From the NCBI GenBank assembly GCA_949287305.1, contig CASEFX010000034.1:310001-374000 (forward strand): a stretch of DNA of 64,000 nucleotides, written 5' to 3'. The translations under genes and the position numbers were made by a program. Positions 8,551-16,560 of the stretch are shown one piece after another (within the stretch, counting starts at the first letter, position 1; each line of letters begins with the position of its first letter). This stretch comes from an uncultured Sutterella sp. (GTDB lineage Bacteria > Pseudomonadota > Gammaproteobacteria > Burkholderiales > Burkholderiaceae_F). Under the pieces are notes generated by a model, which saw only the letters and a list, made by a program, of their open reading frames with translations, searched no databases and was not told the origin of the DNA.

Positions 8551-9903
8551 TCAGATGTAACCGTAGACCATGCCGAGGATGTAGCCCACGAGCGAGGCGG
8601 TGATGACGCCGATCAAGCCCGGAGCGATGAAGGAGTGGTTGATCACGAAGCGGCCGATGTGGGTCGTGCCGGAACGGTCAAACTGAATGGCGGCCAGGTC
8701 GGACGGGTAGGTCGGCAGGATGTAGTAGCCGTAGCAGGCCGACGAGAAGGCAACCACGAGGCCCGGAGGCGTGCCGATGGCGAGGGCGACCGGAACGATC
8801 GTCGCAACGGCGGCGGCCTGGGAGTTCACGAGCTTCGAGACGAGGAGCAGCACGATGGCGTAGGTCCACGGGGCTTCACGAACCCATTCGGTGAGGATTT
8901 CCTTCAGGTTGGCCAAGTGGGCGGCAAACATCGTGTCGGCCATCCAAGCCACACCGTACACGGCCACGATGGCGACCATACCGGCGTTGAACACGGCGGT
9001 CTTGGCGACGGCGGAAGCCTTCGTCTTGCAGAACATGACCATGAGGGCGCCGGCCGTCAGCATGAACATCTGAATGGCGAGCGTCATCGAGAGGGCCTTG
9101 CCGCCGGAGGCGGGGCGCAGCGACGGGAACATGCCGAGGATGGCAACCACAGCCACGGTGGCGAGGAAGATGTAGAGCGAAGCCCACTGTTCGGGACGGA
9201 ACTTGATGCCGATGAGGGTCGTCGTTTCGCCGTAGACGTACTTGCGCTGTTCAGGATCCTTGATGAGTTCCTGGAAGGCTTCGTCCTTGTCGAGGTCCTT
9301 GCCGCGGAAGAGCGAGAACGTGGCGAGAGCGAAGATACCGACGATGGCCGACGGGATCACGATGGCGAAGAGCTGCGTGAAGCCGAAGGGCTGACCGCCG
9401 ACTTCATAGCCGTCCAAGAGGGCGATCATCGAGACGGCGGCCACGGCGGCCGGCGAGCAGATCACGCCCATCTGAGCGGAAATGGTGGAAGCGGCAAGCG
9501 GACGTTCCGGACGGACGCCGTTCTTGATGGCCACGTCATAGATAATCGGGAGCATCGTGTAAACGACGTGACCCGTACCGCAGAGGACCGTCAGGAACCA
9601 GCAGATGTACGGAGCGAGGTAGCAGACGAAGCGCGGATGACGACGAAGCATCTTTTCCGCGATCTGGAGCAGGCAGTCGAGACCGCCGGCGGCCTGCAGG
9701 GTGGCCGAAGCGCACACCACGGCGAGAATCGTGAGAATCACGTCGACCGGGGGCTTGCCCGGCTTGAGGCCGAAGCCGAAGATGAGGACGATCAGGCCGA
9801 TACCGCCGATGAGGCCGAGGCCCATGCCGCCTTTACGGGCACCGTAAAACAGCGCCGCAAGCACGACCAAGAGTTGGATCCAAAAGTCTAAACCGAGTGC
9901 CAT
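8551..9903 (-). CDS. dcuB: Anaerobic C4-dicarboxylate transporter (DcuA/DcuB family)
   Basis: A 450-residue inner-membrane carrier that swaps external fumarate, malate or aspartate for succinate during fumarate respiration. From memory it tracks E. coli DcuB over its whole length: [72 protein letters not shown], and the C-terminal [20 protein letters not shown]. About ten to twelve hydrophobic segments are visible. Its location by fumarase and frdC supports anaerobic dicarboxylate metabolism. DcuA versus DcuB is less sure than the family. Confidence 0.96.
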   Translation of the reverse strand: MALGLDFWIQLLVVLAALFYGARKGGMGLGLIGGIGLIVLIFGFGLKPGKPPVDVILTILAVVCASATLQAAGGLDCLLQIAEKMLRRHPRFVCYLAPYICWFLTVLCGTGHVVYTMLPIIYDVAIKNGVRPERPLAASTISAQMGVICSPAAVAAVSMIALLDGYEVGGQPFGFTQLFAIVIPSAIVGIFALATFSLFRGKDLDKDEAFQELIKDPEQRKYVYGETTTLIGIKFRPEQWASLYIFLATVAVVAILGMFPSLRPASGGKALSMTLAIQMFMLTAGALMVMFCKTKASAVAKTAVFNAGMVAIVAVYGVAWMADTMFAAHLANLKEILTEWVREAPWTYAIVLLLVSKLVNSQAAAVATIVPVALAIGTPPGLVVAFSSACYGYYILPTYPSDLAAIQFDRSGTTHIGRFVINHSFIAPGLIGVITASLVGYILGMVYGYI

Positions 9904-10142
9904 TTTGGTTCTTCTCTAGAGTGTTGGTTGGTTAAGGTTTGAGGTGTCAAAAACACAAGGACAGCTAATTCTCTATTTTTTGCCGGCGCTTTTCCCGAAA
10001 AATTGAACGTTCTTTGACGAAAAACGGAAAGTTCACGCTTTGGTGACGATCGTTTACATTCAAATACGGTTAATCTCCTAGGTAGTAGCCCGAAGCCTTA
10101 GAGAACCGCGGGTCCTGCGAATGTGAAAAATTGTTTCACGGA

Positions 10143-10175
10143 AAGAAATAGGCCGCCACTCGACGGAGGCGGCCT
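10143..10175 (-). terminator. Terminator after fumarase
   Basis: AGGCCGCC (10150-10157) and GGCGGCCT (10168-10175) pair perfectly around 10 nt, followed on the minus strand by AUUUCUUU. The rest of the 9904-10200 gap is AT-rich and presumably holds the dcuB promoter. It includes the dyad GTGAAA-N5-TTTCAC at 10123-10139. Confidence 0.75.
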
Positions 10176-10200
10176 TGCCTTTCAGTGAAGGGGCGTCAGG

Positions 10201-11862
10201 TTACTTGGCCTGGCAGCAGGGCTTCACTTCAACCTTCCAGGGCTTCAACTGCTTGAAGAAGTCGTTGCCCTTGTCGTCGACCAGGATGAAGGCCGGGAAG
10301 TTTTCGACGCGGATCTGATAGACGGCTTCCATGCCGAGTTCCGGATACTCGATGCATTCGATGCTCTTGATGGCGTCGCTCGAGAGAACGGCCGCCACGC
10401 CGCCGATCGTGCCGAGGTAGAAGCCGCCGTGCTTCTGGCAGGCGTCCGTCACGGCCTGGGTGCGGTTGCCCTTGGCGATCATGACCATCGAGCCGCCCTG
10501 GGACTGGAAGAGGTCCACATAGGGGTCCATGCGGTTGGCCGTCGTCGGACCCATGGAGCCGCAGGCGTAGCCTTCGGGGGTCTTGGCCGGGCCCGCGTAG
10601 AGGACCGGGTGCTTGAGGAGGTAGTCGGGCAGGCCTTCGCCGCGTTCAAAGCGTTCCTTCCACTTGGCGTGGGCGATGTCGCGGGCGACGATGATCGTGC
10701 CCGTGAGCGAAACGCGCGTGGAGACGGGGTGCTTCGAGAGTTCGGCGAGAACGTCCTTCATCGGCTGATCGAGGTTGATCGAGATGCCGCCCGCATCGCC
10801 GGGCTTGCGGAGTTCTTCGGGGATGAGGCTCGCGGGATTGTCGTCGAGCTTTTCGATCCACAGACCGTCGCGGTCGATCTTGCACTTGACGTTGCGGTCG
10901 GCCGAGCAGGAGACGCCCATGCCGATCGGGCAGCTCGCGCCGTGGCGCGGCAGACGGATGACGCGGATGTCGTGGGCCATGTACTTGCCGCCGAACTGGG
11001 CGCCGAGACCGATCTTGCAGGCTTCTTCAAAGAGCTTCTGTTCGAGCTCGAGGTCGCGGAAGGCGCGGCCCGTTTCGTCGCCCGTCGTCGGCAGATCGTC
11101 GTAGAAGTGGCAGGAGGCGAGCTTGACCGTGAGCATGGTGCGTTCGGCCGAGGTGCCGCCGATCACGAAGGCGATGTGGTACGGCGGGCAGGCGGCCGTG
11201 CCGAGGCTCTTCATCTTGTCGATGAGGTAGGGCACGAGCTTCTGCGGATTGAGGACGGCCTTCGTTTCCTGATAGAGGTAGGACTTGTTGGCCGAGCCGC
11301 CGCCCTTGACGACGCAGAGGAACTTGTATTCCATGCCTTCCGTCGCTTCGATGTCGATCTGAGCGGGGAGGTTGCACTTGGTGTTGACTTCTTCGTACAT
11401 CGAGAGCGGAGCGTTCTGCGAATAACGCAGGGCTTCCTGGGTGTACGTGTCGTAGACGCCCTTGGAGATGGCTTCTTCGTCGCAGAAGCCCGTCCAGACG
11501 TTCTGGCCCTTTTCACCGTGGATGATGGCCGTGCCCGTGTCCTGGCAGAACGGGAGCACGCCCTTGGCGGCCGTTTCGGCGTTGCGCAGGAAGGTGAGGG
11601 CGACGTACTTGTCGTTGTCGCTCGCTTCGGGGTCGTGAAGGATCTTCGCGACCTGTTCGTTGTGCGAGCGGCGGAGCATGAAGTTCACGTCGGTGAAGGC
11701 GCGGTGGATGAGCTTGGTGAGGCCTTCGGCTTCAACCTTGAGGATGGGATGTCCTTCGAATTCGGAAACCGAGACGTAGTCCTTCGAAACGAGGGTGTAT
11801 TCGGTTTCGTCCTTTCCGTGCTGGAACATCGGAGCGTACTTGAAGGCGGGATTTTGAGCCAT
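10201..11862 (-). CDS. fumA: Class I fumarate hydratase ([4Fe-4S] FumA/FumB type)
   Basis: Interconverts fumarate and malate in the cytosol; oxygen-sensitive iron-sulfur type. The 553-residue length matches FumA (about 548). Motifs: [66 protein letters not shown] with cluster-type cysteines, and in the C-terminal domain [12 protein letters not shown] and [12 protein letters not shown]. The start at 11862 has AAGGAAGA 3-10 nt upstream. A longer in-frame reading back to 12414 runs through the regulator gene and has no sense. It is probably made from a promoter near 12007-12035 with a 138-nt leader. Confidence 0.97.
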   Translation of the reverse strand: MAQNPAFKYAPMFQHGKDETEYTLVSKDYVSVSEFEGHPILKVEAEGLTKLIHRAFTDVNFMLRRSHNEQVAKILHDPEASDNDKYVALTFLRNAETAAKGVLPFCQDTGTAIIHGEKGQNVWTGFCDEEAISKGVYDTYTQEALRYSQNAPLSMYEEVNTKCNLPAQIDIEATEGMEYKFLCVVKGGGSANKSYLYQETKAVLNPQKLVPYLIDKMKSLGTAACPPYHIAFVIGGTSAERTMLTVKLASCHFYDDLPTTGDETGRAFRDLELEQKLFEEACKIGLGAQFGGKYMAHDIRVIRLPRHGASCPIGMGVSCSADRNVKCKIDRDGLWIEKLDDNPASLIPEELRKPGDAGGISINLDQPMKDVLAELSKHPVSTRVSLTGTIIVARDIAHAKWKERFERGEGLPDYLLKHPVLYAGPAKTPEGYACGSMGPTTANRMDPYVDLFQSQGGSMVMIAKGNRTQAVTDACQKHGGFYLGTIGGVAAVLSSDAIKSIECIEYPELGMEAVYQIRVENFPAFILVDDKGNDFFKQLKPWKVEVKPCCQAK

Positions 11863-11883
11863 GCTTCTTCCTTTTTTGCTGGG

Positions 11884-11911
11884 AAAAAGGTCCGCGCGAC
11901 GCAGCGCGGAC
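11884..11911 (-). terminator. Terminator-like hairpin in the fumarase leader (possible attenuator)
   Basis: On the minus strand GTCCGCGC pairs with GCGCGGAC (11890-11911) and is followed by CUUUUU (11884-11888). It lies only about 22 nt before the fumarase ATG. It could simply end the gntR transcript. The best promoter candidate for fumarase lies upstream of it, however, so transcripts would have to read through it. Confidence 0.6.
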
Positions 11912-12006
11912 TTGTTGTCGATGCGGTGGTCGTCGGCCGCCGCGGTTGGGTCTCGTGGATTCTTCAAGGCGCCCGAAAAAGGGGCCCTGAAAAAAGTCAA
12001 CGATAG

Positions 12007-12035
12007 ATTATCCGCTCTGCCCCGCGGCTGCGCAA
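12007..12035 (-). promoter_or_regulatory. Candidate sigma-70 promoter for fumarase
   Basis: Minus strand: TTGCGC (12030-12035), 17-bp spacer, GATAAT (12007-12012). The predicted start is near 12000, giving a leader of about 138 nt before the fumarase ATG. Sequence match only. Confidence 0.45.
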
Positions 12036-12110
12036 TGCAGAGAATCACGAGTGTTGACACAGACGAAAAAGAATGCGCTTCTTTGCATTCCGTAGGCAGA
12101 GCGGCGGTTC

Positions 12111-12842
12111 TTACGCAAAAGGCTTCCGGGTGAGCCGGATGTCGAGCGAGAAGTTGTTGCCCTTGAAGTAGTTTCTCGAGCATAGGAGCACCTCGCCCCT
12201 GGGATTGCGGAAGGTGCGGAGGATTTCGAGGATGGGGCTCCCCGGGCGCGTGCGAAGCGTCTTCGCAAGGTCGGAGGTGACGATTTTCGCGCGCACCGAC
12301 TGATCGATCGTCTGACAGGTGTCGTTGCGAAGCCGGCAGAGAAGATTGATCAAGGGCACCGTGGGTTCGGCGCGGATGGCGTCGAGAAAGCGTTCGTTTT
12401 CGGAAGGCATCCACGCCGTCGTAAGGCCGAGGACCTCGTAGGGCTGCCGGCCGAAGCGCGCGAAGTCGATGCGCCAGACGGGTTCGTTTTCGGAGAAGGG
12501 AAGGTCCTCCCCTTCTTCGGGCGCGTGAAGAAAACTCGACTGCGCGAGAATCTCGCGCGGCTGCAGGTTGTGGTAGGGGTCGAGGTTCGAGAAGGATTCG
12601 ACTTCGTAGTAGAAGTTCGGCAGGTGTCCGGTGTTGATCACCTGCGAGCCCACGTGCGGCGTACGGCGCACGTAGCCCAGACGCACGAGTTCGGCGTAGG
12701 CCCGGCGCGCCGTGTGGCGGCTCACGCCGAAGGTGTCGATGATTTCGCTTTCGGTGGGGAGGACCGAACCCACGGGGTAGCGGCCCCGTTGAATGTCTTC
12801 GACAAGCGAGCGGTAGATTTTTTCCCAGAGGGGCGTGCGCAT
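12111..12842 (-). CDS. GntR/HutC-family transcriptional regulator (UTRA domain)
   Basis: A 243-residue DNA-binding regulator. Residues 5-70 form the GntR winged helix-turn-helix ([39 protein letters not shown], then [18 protein letters not shown]). Residues 95-240 fit a UTRA effector domain with the late motif [19 protein letters not shown]. The ATG at 12842 is preferred; an upstream ATG at 12872 overlaps the frdC terminator. It lies between frdC and fumarase in the same direction, so it may control C4-dicarboxylate genes, but the effector is unknown. Confidence 0.88.
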   Translation of the reverse strand: MRTPLWEKIYRSLVEDIQRGRYPVGSVLPTESEIIDTFGVSRHTARRAYAELVRLGYVRRTPHVGSQVINTGHLPNFYYEVESFSNLDPYHNLQPREILAQSSFLHAPEEGEDLPFSENEPVWRIDFARFGRQPYEVLGLTTAWMPSENERFLDAIRAEPTVPLINLLCRLRNDTCQTIDQSVRAKIVTSDLAKTLRTRPGSPILEILRTFRNPRGEVLLCSRNYFKGNNFSLDIRLTRKPFA

Positions 12843-12854
12843 GAGGGACTTTCC

Positions 12855-12889
12855 AAAAAAGAACCCGCCCATCGGGAGATGAGCGGGTT
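12855..12889 (-). terminator. Terminator after frdC
   Basis: AACCCGC (12862-12868) and GCGGGTT (12883-12889) are followed on the minus strand by six U (12855-12860). It lies between the frdC stop and the gntR start, so frdC appears to be monocistronic. Confidence 0.85.
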
Positions 12890-12915
12890 GCCTTACGGGG
12901 AGAGAATCTCCCGAA

Positions 12916-13743
12916 TTACTTCCACCAGTTCAGTTCGTCGGGGATGACGTAACGGGCGGCTTCCTGACCGGCTTCAACCTGTTCGGCGCCGATCGAGTAG
13001 TTGGTCCAGGCCGTGAGCGTACCGCAGACGATCATCAGGAAGGCGATGATGAGCATCGTCTTGCGAAGGCCGGCACGGTCACCGACGCGCTGGTCGATGA
13101 TGTCGCGTTCGGGGTTCTTCGCGAAGATGTCCCACTTAACGGCGAGGCGATAGAGACCGATCATGCCGTGGAGTTCCGTGATCACGAGGAAGATGAACGT
13201 GTAGAGCATGCCGGAGTGATAGGTGTGCACGCCGATGAGGTTGGGGTCAAAGCCGCTCGGGTTCGTGAGCATGCCCATGACATGGGGGAACACGAAGAGG
13301 AAGAGCAGGAAGGCCGTGACGAGCTGGATCATCCAGAGCGTGGTGTCGGGGTGACGGAGCAGGCGATAGTGGGCCTTGATGTCGCGGCACTGATGGTACG
13401 AGGTCGGGAAGCGACGCAGAGCGCAGAGGGCGTGCAGCGTCACGCAGATCGTGATGAAGAGCACGAAGATGAAGTGGAAGGACGGATGATCCTGGCCGTC
13501 AAGGAAGTGACCGCCCGAGAAGGCGATGAGGTTCCAGAAGACGTCCTTGCCGAACTGCACCGAGCTCGTGAAGGCCATGTGGCAGAAAAGGAAGAGGCCG
13601 AGGATGAGGCCGGTGACGGACTGCGTGACGTCGCAGATGGCCGTGAAGCGGCTCTGACGCTTGGCGTCCTTGAGGCCGACGCCCCAGACGTTTTCGGTGG
13701 CCGTCGGGGTGTTGGCGTACTTGATGGATTCAGGGGTCGTCAT
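12916..13743 (-). CDS. frdC: Fumarate reductase/succinate dehydrogenase dihaem cytochrome b subunit (Wolinella type)
   Basis: A 275-residue membrane anchor that passes electrons between menaquinol and the FrdAB flavin/iron-sulfur subunits. Five hydrophobic segments are visible. Histidines H55, H104, H154 and H192 fall at the spacing of the four haem ligands of Wolinella FrdC (H44, H93, H143, H182). E190 sits two before H192, as the proton-pathway glutamate E180 does in Wolinella (numbers recalled from the literature). The ATG at 13743 has AAGGA about 11 nt upstream. Oddly, no frdA or frdB follows; a terminator and then a GntR regulator come next. Confidence 0.9.
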   Translation of the reverse strand: MTTPESIKYANTPTATENVWGVGLKDAKRQSRFTAICDVTQSVTGLILGLFLFCHMAFTSSVQFGKDVFWNLIAFSGGHFLDGQDHPSFHFIFVLFITICVTLHALCALRRFPTSYHQCRDIKAHYRLLRHPDTTLWMIQLVTAFLLFLFVFPHVMGMLTNPSGFDPNLIGVHTYHSGMLYTFIFLVITELHGMIGLYRLAVKWDIFAKNPERDIIDQRVGDRAGLRKTMLIIAFLMIVCGTLTAWTNYSIGAEQVEAGQEAARYVIPDELNWWK

Positions 13744-13898
13744 GATGACTTGTCCTTCGGGAAGTTTGGAAATCGTAAAAACAACGCGCGGCGCCCGAAT
13801 ACAGGAGAGCGCCGCCCGCGTGGTTGGTCCGTGCAATCTACGTAGTGCGACTGCCGTTTGTACGGCCGAAATGATGCCCGTTTTTTCCGGCTTTGTCT

Positions 13899-13912
13899 TT
13901 GATGAATGTCAT
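13899..13912. promoter_or_regulatory. Imperfect FNR-type box upstream of frdC
   Basis: TTGAT-GAAT-GTCAT matches 8 of 10 positions of TTGAT-N4-ATCAA. It lies about 156 bp before the frdC ATG, almost the same distance as the better box before the NapC-like gene. Weak on its own. Confidence 0.3.
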
Positions 13913-14063
13913 GAAATTTTACGAAATTCGTCCGCAGATACCCAAAGACGACGAGAAAAGCGCCTGAAAGGCCCTGTTTCTTCGACAAACTAGATAGAAA
14001 CCCTGAATTTTAAGCGTTGAAATGCTCCATAAATCTGCAAAATCGGCATACGCGGATTTACGT

Positions 14064-14100
14064 AAAAAAAGCGGACGCCGAGGGAGAGCCCGGCGTCCGC
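14064..14100 (-). terminator. Terminator after upp
   Basis: Ten-base perfect arms GCGGACGCCG (14071-14080) and complement (14091-14100), followed on the minus strand by seven U (14064-14070). Confidence 0.92.
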
Positions 14101-14126
14101 TTCGAGGAAAAGAGAGGGACGGATGC

Positions 14127-14774
14127 TTACTTCGTGCCGAAGATGCGGTCGCCCGCGTCGCCGAGGCCCGGAACGATGTAGGCGTTTTCGTCGAGGTGGT
14201 CGTCCAACGCCGCGACGTAGACTTCCACGTCGGGGTGGAGTTCCGAGAAGGTCTTCACGCCTTCGGGGGCGGCGACGAGCGCCATGAACTGGATTTGCGA
14301 GCCGGGAATGCCGCGCTTCTTGAGCGTGTCGACGGCGTAGGCGCCGGAGTAGCCCGTGGCGAGCATCGGGTCGACGACGATGAAGTTGCGGCCTTCGGTG
14401 TCGGGCAGACGCACGAAGTATTCGACGGGGCGCTTGTTTTCGTCGCGGTAGAGGCCGATGTGACCGACGCGGGCGCCGGGCATGAGCGTAAGGAGGCCGT
14501 CCGTCATGCCGAGGCCGGCGCGCAGGACCGGAACGATGACGGGCTTCTTTCCTTCCATGACGGGAGCGTCGAATTCGGCGAGCGGCGTTTCGATGCGGCG
14601 GGTCGTGAGCGGATAGTCGCGCGTGAGTTCATAGCCCATCAGCATCGCGATTTCTTTGAGGAGCTCGCGAAAGTCGCGCGTGCTCGTTTCCTTTTCGCGC
14701 ATGAGCGTGAGTTTGTGCTGCACGAGCGGATGGTCAACGATGTGAAGCTTGGGAAAGCGCGGATCTTTACGCAT
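14127..14774 (-). CDS. upp: Uracil phosphoribosyltransferase
   Basis: Converts uracil and PRPP to UMP in pyrimidine salvage. The 215-residue length is usual. It contains [21 protein letters not shown] at the start (residues 14-34), [20 protein letters not shown], and the PRPP loop [19 protein letters not shown], followed by [20 protein letters not shown]. Terminators on both sides make it a single-gene unit. No uraA-type permease is adjacent. Confidence 0.97.
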   Translation of the reverse strand: MRKDPRFPKLHIVDHPLVQHKLTLMREKETSTRDFRELLKEIAMLMGYELTRDYPLTTRRIETPLAEFDAPVMEGKKPVIVPVLRAGLGMTDGLLTLMPGARVGHIGLYRDENKRPVEYFVRLPDTEGRNFIVVDPMLATGYSGAYAVDTLKKRGIPGSQIQFMALVAAPEGVKTFSELHPDVEVYVAALDDHLDENAYIVPGLGDAGDRIFGTK

Positions 14775-14800
14775 GATGGCAATACTCCGGTTGTGAATCG

Positions 14801-14825
14801 AAAAAAGAGCGGGCAGGGCCCGCTC
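14801..14825 (-). terminator. Terminator after the LapA-like gene
   Basis: GAGCGGGC (14807-14814) pairs with GCCCGCTC (14818-14825) around 3 nt, followed on the minus strand by six U (14801-14806). It separates the LapA-like gene from upp. Confidence 0.9.
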
Positions 14826-14839
14826 GTTGGAAAGAGTGG

Positions 14840-15430
14840 TCAGAAGAGATCCTTGAAGAGCTCTTTTTTCTCGGCCGTGTCCTTGGCGTCCTTCTCGGCC
14901 TTGGAGGTTTCCTCCTCGGCGGGCGGGAGGGGCGGCAGCATCTTCGCCTCGATTTCCGAGAGCGAAGCGCGGATCGCCTGGAGGTTCTTGGCCTGATAGT
15001 CGGCCTGCATGGAGGCGAGTTCGGCAAGCTTGGCGTCGACTTCGCCCGAGCGCGTGCGCACAAGCGAGAGCATCTCTTCGGTGCGTTCCGAGAGCATCGT
15101 CTCGATCTTGGTCAGGCGCTCGTTCATTTCGTTGTGCAGCGCCGTCACGCGGCTCTTGTCGGCTTCGTCGGCGAGATGACGCGCCGTGCGGGCTTCCTTG
15201 TAGGCCGAACGGATTTCAAGGGAGACGCTCGCCTGCTGCCAGACGGTGTAGATGAACATGCAGAGGACGACCACGGCGAAGGCCGCCACGACGATGACGC
15301 CGAGCGGGGCCTGAATCTCGCGGTAGACGAGGTTGACGGTCATCACGGTCGAGAGGGCCGTCCAGTTGATGATGAGGAAAACGGCGAGGAGGATGAGAAC
15401 CAGGATGATTCCCAGCGTTCGCAACTTCAT
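14840..15430 (-). CDS. LapA/DUF1049-like inner-membrane protein with coiled-coil tail
   Basis: A 196-residue membrane protein. Two hydrophobic helices (residues 6-27 and 43-65) flank a short loop, in the order seen in LapA/YciS (DUF1049) proteins that take part in lipopolysaccharide assembly. The remainder is cytoplasmic and strongly helical with heptad-like charge (residues 70-165), then an acidic/lysine tail ending [13 protein letters not shown] palindrome at 15446-15468 (CCGCCCCG pairing with CGGGGCGG) lies just before its ribosome site ACGGAG. The long tail is more than standard LapA has, so the family call is moderate. Confidence 0.7.
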   Translation of the reverse strand: MKLRTLGIILVLILLAVFLIINWTALSTVMTVNLVYREIQAPLGVIVVAAFAVVVLCMFIYTVWQQASVSLEIRSAYKEARTARHLADEADKSRVTALHNEMNERLTKIETMLSERTEEMLSLVRTRSGEVDAKLAELASMQADYQAKNLQAIRASLSEIEAKMLPPLPPAEEETSKAEKDAKDTAEKKELFKDLF

Positions 15431-15552
15431 AGTGAAACTCCGTGCCGCCCCGTTCGACGGGGCGGCCGCAAGTGAATGAATGGCGTCCGGTGCGCTCTCA
15501 AGGGGCGCACTTTCAGCATAGCAGAGAGTCTTTCGGAGAAGAAACCCCGTCG

Positions 15553-16548
15553 TTACGCCTTGTGGTAGCTCGTGACGAGATCCACTTCTTCGCGGGCGCC
15601 GAGCATGACGGCGACGCGCTGGTGGATCTTTTCGGGCACGATGTCGAGAATCGGCGTGTGGCCGTTCGTCGAGGCGCCGCCCGCGTTTTCCATGATCATC
15701 GACATGGGATTGGCTTCGTAGAGGAGACGAAGCTTGCCGGGCTTGGCGGGATCGCGGTTGTCGCGCGGATAGAGGAAGATGCCGCCGCGCTGGAGGATAC
15801 GGTGGACTTCCGCGACCATCGCGGCGACCCAGCGCATGTTGAAGTCCTTGCCGCGGGGGCCGGTCTTCCCGGCGAGGAGTTCGTCGATGTAGCGGCGCAC
15901 CGGCGCTTCCCAGTGGCGCATGTTCGAACAGTTGATGGCGAATTCCTTCGCGGCGGGGGCGACGCGGACGTCTTCCTGCGTGAGCACGAAGGTGCCCGTC
16001 GAAGGATCGAGCGTGAAGAAGACGACGCCGCGGCCGAAGGTGAGGCAGAGCTGCGTCTGCGGACCGTACATGCAGTAGCCCGCGGCGACCTGGTTGCGGC
16101 CGGGCTGCAGGAAGTCCGCGTCAACGGCCGTGCGCTTCGGACGGACGGCGGGCATCACCGAGAAGATCGAGCCGATCGAGACGTTGATGTCGATGTTGCT
16201 CGAGCCGTCGAGCGGGTCGAAGGCGATGAGGTAGGGACCGACGGGGAATTCGTCGGGCACCGACATGACTTCGGGGACTTCTTCGCTCACCATGCCGCAG
16301 ACGGCGCCCGAACGGACGACGGCGTCGACGAAGATGTCGTTGCTGATGATGTCGAGCTTCTTCTGGTCTTCACCCTGAACGTTTTCGGTGCCGGCAAGGC
16401 CGAGGACGCCCGCGAGCGCACCCTGACGAACCTTGTGGCTGATCGTCTTGCAGGCTTCGGAGACGCTCGTGATCAGACGGGCGAGAACGGGGTCGAGCTC
16501 ATGGAGCGATTCTTCACGGGCCAGATATTGAGAAAGAGTGGTTGCCAC
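15553..16548 (-). CDS. fbp: Fructose-1,6-bisphosphatase class 1
   Basis: Removes the C1 phosphate of fructose 1,6-bisphosphate in gluconeogenesis. The 331-residue length fits class 1. The metal-binding loop is [11 protein letters not shown] followed by [20 protein letters not shown], and the active-site region [17 protein letters not shown] is intact near the C-terminus. It follows pepN on the same strand with a 12-bp gap, so the two are probably co-transcribed. With fba at 35.2 kb it suggests that hexoses are made rather than burned. Confidence 0.97.
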   Translation of the reverse strand: MATTLSQYLAREESLHELDPVLARLITSVSEACKTISHKVRQGALAGVLGLAGTENVQGEDQKKLDIISNDIFVDAVVRSGAVCGMVSEEVPEVMSVPDEFPVGPYLIAFDPLDGSSNIDINVSIGSIFSVMPAVRPKRTAVDADFLQPGRNQVAAGYCMYGPQTQLCLTFGRGVVFFTLDPSTGTFVLTQEDVRVAPAAKEFAINCSNMRHWEAPVRRYIDELLAGKTGPRGKDFNMRWVAAMVAEVHRILQRGGIFLYPRDNRDPAKPGKLRLLYEANPMSMIMENAGGASTNGHTPILDIVPEKIHQRVAVMLGAREEVDLVTSYHKA

Positions 16549-16560
16549 GATGCGATTTCC

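Larger units (their letters stand above)
13744..14126. other. Intergenic region upstream of frdC
   Basis: This 383-bp gap has no convincing gene. It holds the frdC upstream region (AT-rich 13860-14060), an imperfect FNR-like box at 13899-13912, and the upp terminator at 14064-14100. Confidence 0.6.

Noticed and set aside
9939..9950. TTGA-N4-TCAA before dcuB as an FNR box
   Set aside because: The half-site spacing is two bases too short for FNR (TTGA-N6-TCAA).
10123..10139. GTGAAA-N5-TTTCAC as a CRP site
   Set aside because: The TGTGA/TCAC halves are 9 bp apart rather than 6; kept only as a note in the gap description.
11863..12414. N-terminal extension of fumarase to 737 residues
   Set aside because: The extra 184 codons overlap the GntR gene in another frame, and the ATG at 11862 has a proper ribosome site and the right family length.
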